A DNA stretch of 64,000 nucleotides from Chionis minor (lineage: Eukaryota; Chordata; Aves; Charadriiformes; Chionididae). A model generated the notes under the pieces. The model saw only the letters and a list, made by a program, of their open reading frames with translations, had not been told where the DNA came from and did not search any database. The DNA is taken from the NCBI GenBank assembly GCA_013398295.1, contig VZSF01000873.1, positions 1,320,072 to 1,384,071 on the forward strand, written 5' to 3'. Position 1 is the stretch's first letter, and each line of letters opens with the position of its first letter. Shown here piece by piece: positions 15,234 to 28,244 of the stretch. A program made the translations under genes and the position numbers.

Positions 15234-15256
15234 CTTTGAAGGTCTCAAGTTCCTTC
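15234..15256 (-). CDS. DTNBP1: DTNBP1 coding microexon 7
   Basis: This 23-base exon encodes KELETFK between split codons. With exon 6 it gives KKKKRKELETFK, matching human YKKNKRKELETFK. The acceptor is a good pyrimidine tract, CTGCTTTTCTCCAACAG, and the donor is GTAAAT. Phase is correct on both sides: the first base completes AGG (Arg), and the last base G begins the next codon, Ala in human. It is the last exon found in the window. The following residues (AELDAEH... in human) are not encoded anywhere I could find in 1-15233, so the next exon should lie beyond the left edge. The exon is too short for ORF finders and is called from protein context plus splice sites. Confidence 0.9.
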
Positions 15257-18200
15257 CTGTTGGAGAAAAGCAGAATTAAAAAGAAAACATTATTAGAAAT
15301 ACTGCACCTAGAACTACAGGAGATATTTTACATGGTTTAAGACTCATTAAAAGATGAAAACCACAAAAATTTGATTAGCAACATATACACAGGTAATATT
15401 ACTACACGTGTTTATCTAAAGCAAACACTATCAGCCCGCTTACAACTTAGCATGTATGTGTACAAACTTGTACAATTATACAAATATTGCACGTTAATAT
15501 CTAGCCACATAATTTCTACATACACTGTTGAAATATATCTAAGACTTCAGGTAATAAAACATCCATTGCTTAGCCCAGCTTTGACAATTTATAGCACAGT
15601 GAACAACAATTAGTGTTCCAATTTCATCAATGCTATACAAAAATCCTTTTGGCAACGGTAAAGGAGAAAAATTTGACAATATTACTCAAATCAGTTACAA
15701 CACACTTTAAAGGCAACAGAGGCATATAGTGACATTCCTCAGAGGAGAAGACTTTAAAGTACAGAAAGTGACAGATAACCCACAATACTCACATAACAGA
15801 AAGCTAAGAAATTAAGCCAACAGCAATAGTATCTTTTTTCCTTCATACCAGGCCACCTTTTAGTAGTTGTGCAATTGTGAATGCAAATGCTATAAAGCCA
15901 AAAGAAATCTTTTCTTTGTTTTCACAAAATCACAAAATGTTACATTTGCCATCGCTACAGAATAGTGATTTATCATGATTTAGAAGCTAAAGAAAAACCA
16001 AAGTAATTGCTTAGTTAAGGAAGAATGCTGTCCTTTTCCTTAAAAACGGCTCGTTTATAACAATCATCTTTTCAGTCTGTGCCTTGCAGACTGCTTAGTT
16101 AGATTCTGAATTTTGAAAGCAAAAGTGATTATAAGAAACAGAAATTTAAAAAAAGACTGAACTAACAGTTTTCCAGATAAATGATTTTATTCATTATCCA
16201 TAAACTAAAGCATGCTTCAGTCATTACTGTCGCCTACCATATACACCATTTCACAATACATGTGCTATACCATAACTCCTCCTCCTCTGTAACAGATGAT
16301 GCAATTCAGCATTTATTCCTGCCTCAAGAACAGACAAAACTGTTTCGAGTCTGAAAAAATTTATTTTCTAAGCAGGACAAAGTATTCTAAAAGAAACAAA
16401 AGAATACAATTACCTCCACATTTTCAGTGAATGTCCCACTTTTGTCACCAAATGTCAAATACAGGTTTTTGAAAGAACGGCTGCTTTACCAGGAAATAAG
16501 CTATAGTGTGATTTACAGTAGAGAAGCCTATTAGCTGTAACTTCCTGTGAGTATCTATTTCCCTTCCTCCTGCTTCTCCTCCATCACTTTCCCAAGCTAC
16601 TTTCTCCCTTTTCTACCACAGAAAAAAAGCTACTTCACAATACCTATGATTTGCAGGTTCATATCCTAATAAGTTTTTCCTACCCTGCATATTCTAAATA
16701 TAATTACTAAATTCTTAAACACTCCCAAAAGTTGCACTCATTTTTTAACAATGGCATACTAGTTGAGAAAACAACAATCACAGGAAATGCTTGTTTTCCA
16801 CAGATTGAAACAAAACCAGATTGAGGAAACATCTTGTGAAAGTAAGAGAAAAAAACCCAACTACGCTACTTGTGCCCAAAATTAAGATTTCTTACGCCCC
16901 TTGTCTCCAAAAGCGAAGATGAAACAATTACTCTCATTGTGTTCAAACAGATTAGCAAACAAGATGGTAATACAGTAACCAACCAAGAATGATATTCATT
17001 GCTTTTGTTAAAACACGAGAATTTTCCATTTCAAAATCCACCAGTATTTTTAGAGTGTCACTATATCCATATATATGTAATTGCTATTCATTAAGAAAGT
17101 TGGAAATGAATATTTGACAAGGATTTTTTTTTTTTTTAGAGCACATATCTTTGAAAAATTTAAAATATCTACAATTAGCACACAGTAAAAATACAGATTT
17201 GGAATGTAAGAACCTGCATTTCCTAGTATCTTCATACAAATTCAGTTCCAAAGACTGATGACTCTCTGTATTTTAGACGACATGAATGAACTAATCGCAT
17301 CTTGCAGTTTCTCACAACTCTCTTCACAAAAGATACATTTAGAAATATATATTAAAAAAATATGCTCATTGAAAATATGCTCTGCATCAGCACCATAGAG
17401 GATTTTTCTTTTATTTAATCAAGTTATCCAAATAAAAGCTTGAACTTTTAAAATTTTAATCCTAAATCTCGTTCATCATCAGCTTTGGCAATAACCAGAT
17501 GCTAAACTTAAAGTGGAAAGGAGACTATGACATGTAAAGACACAGGAAAAACAGATGGCTTAAGATTATATCAGTACAGTTTCTGGGTGTGTAATTACAA
17601 AGTTCTAGACAGAGGTACAGAAAACAAACATATTGCAAAGTATTACATTTCTCCTCCCGTTTGTAAGTAAATAATCATTTCTGTATTTACTGATAAACTG
17701 AAAGGAAGAAGATATCTTCTCTATGAATCTAGAGACAAAAAAACTCATGTGCAGAAGTAAATACATTGAACTAAGAAGGGAACTACATATTTGGAACACA
17801 GACACTCCATAAAAGAAAAAGCAGTCAGCTTGGGTAATTAAAACAAAACAGATTAAACTGAAAACAGTTTTGTAAAATGGTCATCTTCAAAACAAGGTGA
17901 AAAGGCAAGCAGGAGGAAAAACTTGCATTGGAAGTAGACCTGGGTGAGTAGCTAGGACTGCTGCCTCTTATTATTTTAGATCTTGCCATAATAAATTACC
18001 AGCTTTGATGCTATATATTATGTTTTTGTATTTTTTTTCTTTTACTTTAAATCGATCATTCTTTGAGATCATTTTTCACATCAGGTTTATACAAAAGACA
18101 CAGCAGCAGAGCTCAGCTTTTGATGGATAGCTTACTAACAACATCATGCTGGACGACAAAACTGCAGTACAACGAATCATCTCAGCAGAAGAGTTCTCTC

Positions 18201-21200
18201 AACTGCTTCAGCTCTAACGTATATCATCCCATACATGTTTTCCACAGGAAAAGGCTAGCCTTCCCCTCTGCCCCATTTGTCTAACTAGTTTAAGGCAACT
18301 GAAAGCGTTCCACAGAGAACTGCTCCTGAATTTTACAGAATTTTCATCCAAAAAAATTCATGCACTTCACAGACGGATGAGAGAATTCTTTCCATTATTA
18401 TTAGAAAGAAAACATAGACCTGCCTTGTCCCTAGCCTCACTACACATGAAGGCTCTTGAAGCCCAGTGTGGGCTGTTAAGCATCTATCCAGGATTAAAGA
18501 AACTCCCATGCCAAGTCTGACCACTAATCAATACAACCTACTATTTGGCATCTGACTATATGCTCTTTTCCTTTAGCTACCAAATTTTAGGTTAGTGCCA
18601 ACAAATCTGGCTAGTTACAGAAATAAGAATTTTCTTTATTTTTTTACATCTAACAGTAAGCTTTCAGAAGAAATGACTTAATTAATAGTTGTATTATAAT
18701 ATAACATAAATACCTACCTCCTCTTAGTGAAAGATTAACACCACTGAGCAAGAGAAAAAGGCTAAAATAACAGGCTAAAGGCTAAAATAATCGGACTATA
18801 AAGGTATGAAGGCACTTTAAAAGTAATCTTGTTCTGTGTGCAGTGCAACTTAGGAACCCCAGCTTCCTTCCTGAGAGGCAAGAGGCCGTACGGGCTCCAT
18901 CCACACTGGAGTTCGGCTCATGAAAACTGTCTGGCCACACATATAGGCCGTAATTTTCATCTCTTCCTTTCCAGTTGCTTGTTTTCATAAACTAGATGGG
19001 GAGTTTAATTACTCAGAAATTCTATACCCCTCAAATTCAGATGAAAATGACCAAACCGATAGAAGCCAGTAAAGGGCAGCAAAATTATCAGCAAAATCCC
19101 AGTTGCATAAGCCTGGTTGCCTACTTCTTCAAGATAATACTTAAGTCAGGACGAAGATGATATTCAGGTATATTTTAATGCTGGCATAAGAGACACACTA
19201 ATCAGATTCTCAGCCCCTTCTGAGCATGATGGACACAGGTAAATCTGCCTATAAACCCCTCTATGCGCTGTGCCTAAACAGGCACAGCAGATGTCCTATG
19301 GTTCAAAATAACCTAAAGAAATTAAATCAAATCACTGTTAATGCAAGAGATGCCATTGAGAACTTCCCTAAAACACCTCATCAAAAAAGACCTAAGCTAC
19401 AGGTATAGAGGAAAAGGATATATACAGACACTGAAAAAACACATTACTCCATTTTAGTCTCAACGACACCTTTTATACATTTTGTTATTTGCAAGAAGTA
19501 CACTGAATTTTGAAGTGGATTAAAACTTGAAGCTCTGTTGAGACAGGATGTGTCTTTTGAATTACTATTTTTCAGTTACCTGGAATGTTTCGATGATCAT
19601 GTTGTCAGTGGTCTCAACTCCATTTACAGAAAAGTTGAGCTTCAGGGTTGGTGGTAAGAAAATACAATTTTGGAGACAACAGGTGAAACGAACTGTCTAC
19701 AGTTCGTAACTAGTCCCACAGAGTAACTGACACAACCAGAACTTACACAAATATTTAGAAGGCAAATACAAATTCCCCATTACTTTCCCATTCCCCACTT
19801 ATAACTGTTGGATTAACCCTGCTTTAGTCACTGGGCAGAAGAGATGGACATCAGGAAGAAGATTATACTGGTTATTGCTGATAAAAATAAATCCAGAAAG
19901 AGGAATTCGGGAGTAGGAGTCAAAACCATCCTCCTTTAAGTTACTGAAATCAATGGGAATTTAGTTTGTTCAACAAAAGTAAGACTAAGTTCTCAGGTTC
20001 TAATGTATCTTGCAAAGGGCTGTAACACTAAGATCAATTTTCTGAATGTAACAAAACACCAGGGAATTCAGTTAAATACCTAGAGGCCATAGAAACACCA
20101 CATTCTTTACAATGATGCCAGCAGCCAGAATTGACAGTTCCATATTTTATCATGAAGAAAAGAGTAGGCAGATAAGAAAATAACAAAGTCCTAAATTAAT
20201 GTCAGGAATGATTTTATATCACTAGCTCTGAAAGTAATAGCCAATAAATTCAAACTACTAGATCCATGCATAAACAAAAAGACAATCTCAAAACAGCATA
20301 TGGATGGTAGAAATTGAGGATTAAATTTGAAAGATTATGTTTATAAATGTTCAGCTGTAAATAGTATTTACAAACATAAATTAACATTTAAAGAAAGCAT
20401 AGCTGCTTCTGTGCAATTTAATTTTAAAATATTTCTGGCACCTAACAAGATCCAAACCCAAACCTAAGAAATCCTGCATTTTACCTGTTACATCTGGTAG
20501 AGTTAAGTTTTCAAAATGATTAAAAAAAAATTTCCTTCTATAGCCTGATTCAAGTTTTAGTAAGCTAAAAAGCTATGAGAGGGACTTTCCTCTGCATGTC
20601 GTCAGAAGTAAAAGCCAAAAACCTGAGAACTCAAAATTTATGTCACTTGCGTGGTGCGCAGAAATAATTCAAGTACCTTTTTGTGTGTGTTTAGGATTAG
20701 CACTTATGACAATGATACAAAAAAGTTTTCCCTCCCCCAGATTCCTTGAGCACCCTTTTCAGATCGCTTAGGCCAATGACTACTTCGAAATACATTTGAG
20801 ATTGAAGCAACAAAAAGCCTCTAAGTAACAAAAAATCCATAAAAACTAAAACTACTGCTAAAATAGTGTTGGAATCACCCAGCAGGCAAGGTTTTCCATT
20901 TATCTGAAGAAGCACTGAAGACAGGTCAGGATTCTTCAGCATCAAATGTGAAATTTTATCCAGTAAAGGAGAAGAGCAAAGAACTAAGGAATTTAAATAA
21001 TGTTGTAATGGAGATTTTTTTGCATACATATTCAAATGCAGCTACAAAAGTAGCTGAAGTTGCTTCATGTCTTCCAGCAAAACTTCTACATCAACTTCAT
21101 TCCAGAAGATGGAATGGATTGAAGCAACATTTTCTAAAAGAAATTGCGAACATTAACTGGTAACCAAGCAAATAAATACAACTGAAACCAAATATTACCC

Positions 21201-24200
21201 CAATATACTCAGCATTTTTAGGGTACAGTGAAAGCATTTCTCTTTGGATGTTTCAAAAAAGAAACAAATATTTATCTTGATGAAGACCATTGGTGGTCAC
21301 CTTTCAGGTGCTATCATTCAAAAGAACAGTAAAAATGAGGGAGATACCATTAAAACCAGAAGGAAATTGTAGATCTGAAATCATTAAAAGCAGCAAGCGT
21401 TTTGCTCTGTGCTAAGAGACTGATACAGGCTATGCAGCATTGGAACCATTCCAAACTAAAATCTGAAATGCAGAATAAATTCTTAGCTCTCTCTAAAAGC
21501 TTATGCCTTCAGATGTTAGTTTTTTGCACAGGATCCAGTTCTTATGTTTTTGTTTTCACCCTGTTGCTATCCAAAAAAGGGGACTATTTTTAAATTTAAG
21601 GTTTTTTTAACTTTTATCTTAGTATGCAATGTCACTGGATCACTGAGATACACGTATCAGCAGAGTTTATTTATTTTTATTATACAACCAAAAATTTAGG
21701 AATCAATGTTTAAAGATGAAATTTGAGAAAAAAATTAAGAGAAGTTACAAACAACCATAAGCTACAAAGAAATTTGAGAAGCTACAACGAAATTTAAGCG
21801 AAGCTGAAGTTTAAGAAAAGATTCAAGCAACTCCACCAAAGGCCACCTCCACCATCAACTCCACCACCTTTAATCTTTCCTAGAAAGAAAAAGGGTTCCT
21901 GCAAACCTGTTTTTGCTAAAGAGCCACACAACAAAATCCAGACCTTCTTTTAACTCGGCTATCGATTTCCCCACAAGTATTAAAAGAAAAACAATTACAT
22001 TATTCAAAAACTGACCAAACTTTATTCACTAAGTGACATATAGTATGCCGTAAGTCCAGAAAACCAATGAAGTTAAAAAAGCTTGTAACCCCTCCTTTAC
22101 CTCAAACACCGAATGCGGTTCCGTACAGCATGAATGCAACTATGATGGATAGAAGTTACAATTTGTACCATTTCAGGCATCCTCAACACACCCCTTTGAC
22201 ACAGGAATGTAAAATCTCCCTCAAAGAGGTATTGTCAGTAAATGCATTTAACACATTTTTTTCAACAATTTTTAAACAAATTGGGTTTGGGTGTAAGTAA
22301 AAGGGAATTATTAAAGATTTCAGGAAAATTGTTCACAGTGAAGAAAGACAGACTTTATCAGCAGGTACAATACCTTTCTCAAAAGCAGAGAATGCATTTT
22401 AGAGTAGTAATGAAAAACACCTAAGCCCTGTTCTCCTGCCACCAGCCACAGTGAATGAATTACTTTGATAAATAATGCAGTTCTGAGGTTAGGGAGAGTG
22501 CAAAATGATGATTAAGGCAGTCCCAAACCATCTCTTTCTATTATTGGTACAGTAAGTCTGGACAAAGAATGGCTGGTACTAACAAATTGACAGGATTTGC
22601 AGATTATGCCCACTGACCAGCACTACATAAAGGCAGAGAAAAGTTACGCAGGATTGGTATAATGTTTAATATTTTCCAGATAACATTAGTAAGAGGTGCT
22701 GTAAGATAGAGAGGATCCAACACAAACATTGAGTCTTTAATCACAGGTCACAAAAGCCAACAGAGAAAAAAAATCTTTTATACGCCTATTCAAAAGAAAA
22801 TGAAACTATAAAGAGAAGGTACACAATGAATCTCTTTATAACAATGTAATTATCTCTCTGCATCAAGCAAAAACCACCACAAAAGAAGGGCAAAATTAAA
22901 TCAACTTAAAAGTGACAGAAATTATACTGCACATTCACACTTTGCAAGTAGTATAAAAAACTGCCAAAACCCCTACAATCCTTTGATCTGCTACACATTC
23001 AGTCTTGCCCAATGTTTTCAAATACTTGGAGCACTGACAGGAAGAAAACTCACTAATAATGAAGCAGCATGCTCCTTTGGGTTTCATGCATGCAAAACAC
23101 TGTACTGCAAGTGTTCTTGCAAAGAAAAGAAAGTTCAGAGACCTAAAATTACACAAAAGGAAGCACAATTATCAAGGGAAGTTTTCCAAAGCTTGTGCAA
23201 GCCCAGTTTTTCCGGATCAATTGGAATTCTAACTGTGTCTGTCCAAAGAAGTGCAATAGCTGATGGCCATAAAATTAATTCCAGCCCGTTATCACCATGA
23301 AAACACTGTGCAGTATGCAAACTCTTGAACAGCGGGATGGAAAAGATCTCTGCAACGTGAACCTGCTTTGTGCACAGAAAATTATAGTCATACAATTAAT
23401 GCTTAATGAAAGCTCAAAGTCAGTCATCCACTGCATGTCTACCATGAAAGCTGTCCTGTAAGTCCTGCATCCACCCTTGCAAAATCATCATTTATGTAAC
23501 CAGGTACACGGAGGTATAGCAGCTGAAAATCTATACCACCAGAAGACTGCTCAAGAAGAATATGGCATGAAACCTTACTTTGATGAAATTTTTGATGAGA
23601 AGTATTAATCATGTAGCTGGAGACTTAGAAATAATTCACAGTACATTTAGTTGGAAAGAAAAAAAACCCACACCATTCTCGCAAATGTTTCAAACAAGTA
23701 TATTTTTTACATATAAAAAGTTAATTTGATAAATTACATGTAAAGCTTTTAAGAGTTATAAAGGTGCAATTTAAATTTGTCACTGCCAGATAGGTGAGAG
23801 CCCTCACTGAAGATGATGTACTGTACAGTGTACTGTTCTAGCTTATCACTTGGGGAACACTATGGGATCTAAGCAATATCTACAGACATATAAGTTGTCT
23901 TTTAGGCAACATGATTTTGTATGACAGTGTATTATTACCCATTCCATCTTCTCTCTTTTGACCTTGGTAAAAAAAATAGTAATTTAGGTTAAACAAAATC
24001 ACCAAAAAAATGGCAGCTTTTTACAGTGATACTGCAGGGAATAAAGATAATATTTGAAAGAAAACGTAGCACAAATATAATAATACAAAATATTTTTGTA
24101 TGTTAATGAGTGACCATTAATTGGACCAAGTTAGAAGGATCTTTTTCAAAAAGTAGACTAGTCTGAATTGTTTACAGTAGTTTTTGATATTTACTTTTTG

Positions 24201-27200
24201 AATGTTTATGTTGGTGAGGCCTAACATAAGCCACTGTATCTAACTGCAACAATCCTTACTGTTCCTTATGTTCCCAAAGCAATTAGAAAGAGGGATAAAA
24301 CCAACAGAAAAAATAAACTTAACAGTGGTAACTGATTAAGACATTTTCTCACATACACATCTCTAATCTACACAATGCAACTGCTGTAAATTTTATACCT
24401 TTCTTAATGAGAAAGTGAATCAAACATTCTTCTCCTCCAGAAGCATAAAACCACCCTTATAGCATGGCAATGCATCTAACAATTATGACAATCTGTCCAA
24501 CTCCTCATCTACTGCACTAATAACCAAAGCATGGAGTCACACATTATTTGATAACAAATAAACCTTTAAAATATAAAAATTAGGAATAAATATACATTTT
24601 AAGAAGGTATTTTCTCTTCAGGTAAAGCAATTCTTCAAATCTCAACAGAAAGGGGGAAGAAAAAAAAAAAAATTAGTCCCTCTAAGGTTTGCAATATTAC
24701 CAAACATTCATCTGTTGAAGTATACCCCAGCATCAGGCTATACTTCAGACTACAGATTTTAGATTTCTTCATTCATTTTCCTTCTATCTCTGTTCTCAAA
24801 GCAGACAACTACTGTAAAACAGAAAGGATTCTTAAGACATCCTAAAAAAATTAAAATTCAAACAACTATGTTTAAAGTCAAATGACACACAGTAAAATAT
24901 ATTCACACATTTCCAGTGACAAGGACTCTTTGCTATCCTCAAAGTATTCCTACAAAATGTTGCAGTTGGGCAGCTCCTTTTAATTGGTAAAATAACCAGG
25001 AATTTTTGTTTCTCAAAAAATGGTGATCCATCTGAAAGATACAAATGGTACTAACAGCTTCATAGGAAGTACAGCTTCGGGACAGAAACATTTTATTTTA
25101 TGCCATAAGCCTGCAATTCAGTGCACTTAAAAATTGGCACCAAAGTGAGCTTCTGACAGTGCTTCCTAAAGGACACAGTGCTTCGGGAATGCAAGAACTG
25201 CCGTAAGAGACTGGAGGGATACAAGGAATTTTCTGCAATTAGAAACAGTACATCCTCAGTCAGAGGATGAAGGGAAAAAGAATTGTGCTTGATTGAGAAA
25301 AGGACAGGAAACAAAACATCATGGTTTAATGCCAACATACATGTAAACAATTACAGCAAGACTAACTAGAGAAAATAAAGGTGGAATCTAGACTTCATAC
25401 AACAGTACTGGTACCCTGATCAATGGATTTAAAACCAAAAAAAGATAACATTAAAAATCCAGAGATAAGCGCACAGAAAAACAATCAATCCCCCCAAATG
25501 TCAAGTGTTAAAATATATTGTGGAAAACACCTTGGATTGATGAATCTACTTTGAAACTAGTACTCAACACAATGACAAAAGTGGGGAAAAATGATCTGTT
25601 TCAACAGAAATAAAGTTGCTCTATTTAATAGGGAGACCTATTTCTTAAATCAGTTCCCATAGTTACCATAAGCTTCATTTCAAAGGTTTAATGTTGACCT
25701 AAAGCACTTTCTTCTAAATCTTTCACATAGGAAGACTTTTTCAAAAGACTTGAAATACGTGAGCTTCTAGCCTAAGCTCTACAGCGACTTTATAATGAAA
25801 TTACTTTTTGTAACACGCTTAAAATAGCCACAGTTTCTAGAGTTTGTGTTCATCATAGTTTTCAACCCTATATTGTCAAAACACAGGAAATTTATTTTTT
25901 TTCTCTACAAAACCACTTACTCCCTGAAAATAATTTTTGTGTTAAAGAGAGAGCATAGACTCCCATATCCCCACTTGATTCTTTCAGTAGCTGGTATCAG
26001 TAAAAACCCCAAATACTAAAGAGAACACAGAATATGAGTTCCAAACATACGTAACAAATCACACTCACATTAAGTTAACTGGCTGTTCATTCTTCAAGTA
26101 TCTACATTAGCAAGTGTCCTTCTAATAATGAGTTAGCAGTTAATTTCTTACCTAAATAAATACAGTGGTAATGATCAACCAGAAATTACCTGCATTTTTC
26201 TTGTTTTGTCTAGATCTGACCAAACGTAATCAGCTTATAATTACGTTAAGCAGTTTGCTTAGTATTGTATTTATAGAACTGATTAGATGCTGCTAAGCAG
26301 AGTAGACAACAGTTTAACGCTTTATTTTGATGTTGAAAGCAGAGGTTAGGGGAAGAGGAGAGGGAGCAAAGACGGCAGAGAGAACAAAACTCGCAAAACT
26401 TCAGAAAGATTACTATATTTTAGGGGGTACAAATTTGTTGCTTTATACTCTTTTTAAATTTGTGCGTTATTTGGTTAAATAGCAGCTATTCAGAGTTTTG
26501 AAATTATTACTATTAAATATTTAATTACTTAAATAGGTACAAACAGGTGAATAATCAGCCATACTGACTACTGTTGACTCCTCCTGGAAAGAAAATGGTG
26601 TTGCCCTGGCTTGGGAAAGAGATAATCCAGGCTGCAGGAAAATGACAAGACCACTGCCAAGGCCCTGGCCTGCAGTTAAACTAACTGTACAGGATGTGGA
26701 AAACTAAAGGACGTGGCCTAAGAAATTGCTGAATATGACAGATAACATAGTAAGAAGCTCACAAGAGCTACAGATAGCACCATGAGGGATGGCTGGACTT
26801 CACAGATGGTTAAAGGGGAGTTAAGTTAGAAACAGCCAAACTTCACAGAGAATTGAAGGGGGTGGGCAGGGAACTTTAAGGTACCAGGGACCTTCTGGGA
26901 GGCAGAACTTGCAACGCCAGCAGTACTTTGGTATCTGTAACACCACAGAAGGTCAAGATTCCCTAGATAACAGTATCAAAAATACCATTTGAGTAGCAAA
27001 ACCCGGACCAATAGGGGAAAAGTAATAAACAGTGGACTGTTTATCTGACATGAAACTGGGATTAAAGAATAAAAAAGAAAATAAAAAAAGAAAAAAAAAG
27101 AAAAAGAGCTACAGGGATGGCAAATGTGACTAGTGCTGTCTGGTGCAGTCCTGCCCTTGATCACCACATCCTAATTAGGACCGTAAACTAAACCAGTTGT

Positions 27201-28111
27201 TCTGACCATACCACATGAGTCAAATGTGCTTCCGCAATCAAGAGAAGCAAGGAGGGTGTCAGGGTGCTTCCCCTGGCTAACAGAAGGACACCTGTTTGGT
27301 CAGATCAAGTTACCTGGTTATCCCCGTGTCAGTGCTGGCTCCAGGTCTGTCAGCACCCATACCTACCCACCACTCCCTAACACAGGCTGTCAGGGACTGT
27401 CTTTGACAAACTGCTTCAATTTAACTTCTCATTTATATAATGGACTTAATACTGCTTTTCTTATCTCCTTCAGTAAGATTATTTTTGGCACTGTCAGTGA
27501 CAAAACAAAGAAAGTCAACAGTTTAGGTTATTTAAGCTCTTAATATTTATCTCTTGCTACTTTATCTTTTAGGTAAACATGAACCTCAAGAGTTGGAGGT
27601 TCTGACTTTTCACACATACTGCTACAAATTGAACTTTGACACCGAGTAGTAATGCCCTGGTTTTGCAAGTAAGAGAATGGCACATTAATACCTTTCATAG
27701 AGAGAAAAAGGTATTCCTAGTATAGGATAGAACTGAAAGGAAGATAGAGGAAAATACAGTTCCTAACTTTACAAGTACATAGGGGAAAAAAAAGAAATCC
27801 AAAAAACAAGGGAATGGATGAAAAGAAACAACACTTTATCAGTGCTTATTAACACCAGCCCTTACTCCAACTGTTTCTAGACAATAATAAGCACTTCATC
27901 ATAACAACAATGTAGCAATAATCTTCCAAAGACACACACTCTTTGTTCATCACCAAGAGTCAAACCAACATTCAATGACTCTACTAACAAATTTGCAAAT
28001 TCCTGTTTCTTTAAAAGGTGAAAATAAAAGGGATTATATTATACACAAGGAAAAAATAATTGCAAAAGGCTTATACTTTATGCTTATATTTATAGCAGTT
28101 GTTTTATTTAC
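15257..28111 (-). other. DTNBP1: DTNBP1 intron 6
   Basis: A 12855-base intron, AT-rich, with no supported internal exon. It contains short local duplications: GGCTAAAATAA repeated around 18762-18790, and imperfect AAATTTGAGAAGCTACAA-like units around 21720-21800 followed by a CCACC-rich stretch. It also holds an LTR-like repeat at about 26580-27110. The rest shows nothing I can name. Confidence 0.85.
26580..27110 (+). repeat. Putative interspersed repeat, possibly LTR-like, ending A-rich
   Basis: This block is clearly more GC-rich and purine-rich than the surrounding intron and reads like retroelement sequence. It contains a possible CCAAT-like ACCAATAGGGG at about 27007 and an ATTAAA poly(A)-type signal at 27061-27066, followed by an A-rich tract to about 27108. 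I cannot assign it to a named family from memory, and its left border is uncertain. A sequence of similar character continues to about 27400. It may be an old solo LTR or a retroposed sequence in plus orientation. Confidence 0.35.
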
Positions 28112-28244
28112 CTTTTTTTTTTCTTGTAGTTTTCCAGCTGTAACGTCTGCATACATTTGTATCTTTCCAACTCACACTGTTCACATAGGTCCTCAAGACA
28201 CAACAGTTGTTTCTCCATTTCCTCAAAGTTTGCCTCTAGCTGGG
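28112..28244 (-). CDS. DTNBP1: DTNBP1 coding exon 6 (coiled coil)
   Basis: This 133-base exon completes an Ala codon from exon 5, then encodes 43 residues. They begin [20 protein letters not shown], continue [19 protein letters not shown] and end KKKK plus a split Arg codon. Human has [45 protein letters not shown] at the same place, so identity is clear. The acceptor is TTCTTATAG and the donor is GTAAAT. The exon ends in an A10 run followed by the donor, so the junction codes for a run of lysines from a homopolymer. It sits 7.8 kb downstream of exon 5 and 12.9 kb upstream of the microexon. Confidence 0.97.
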
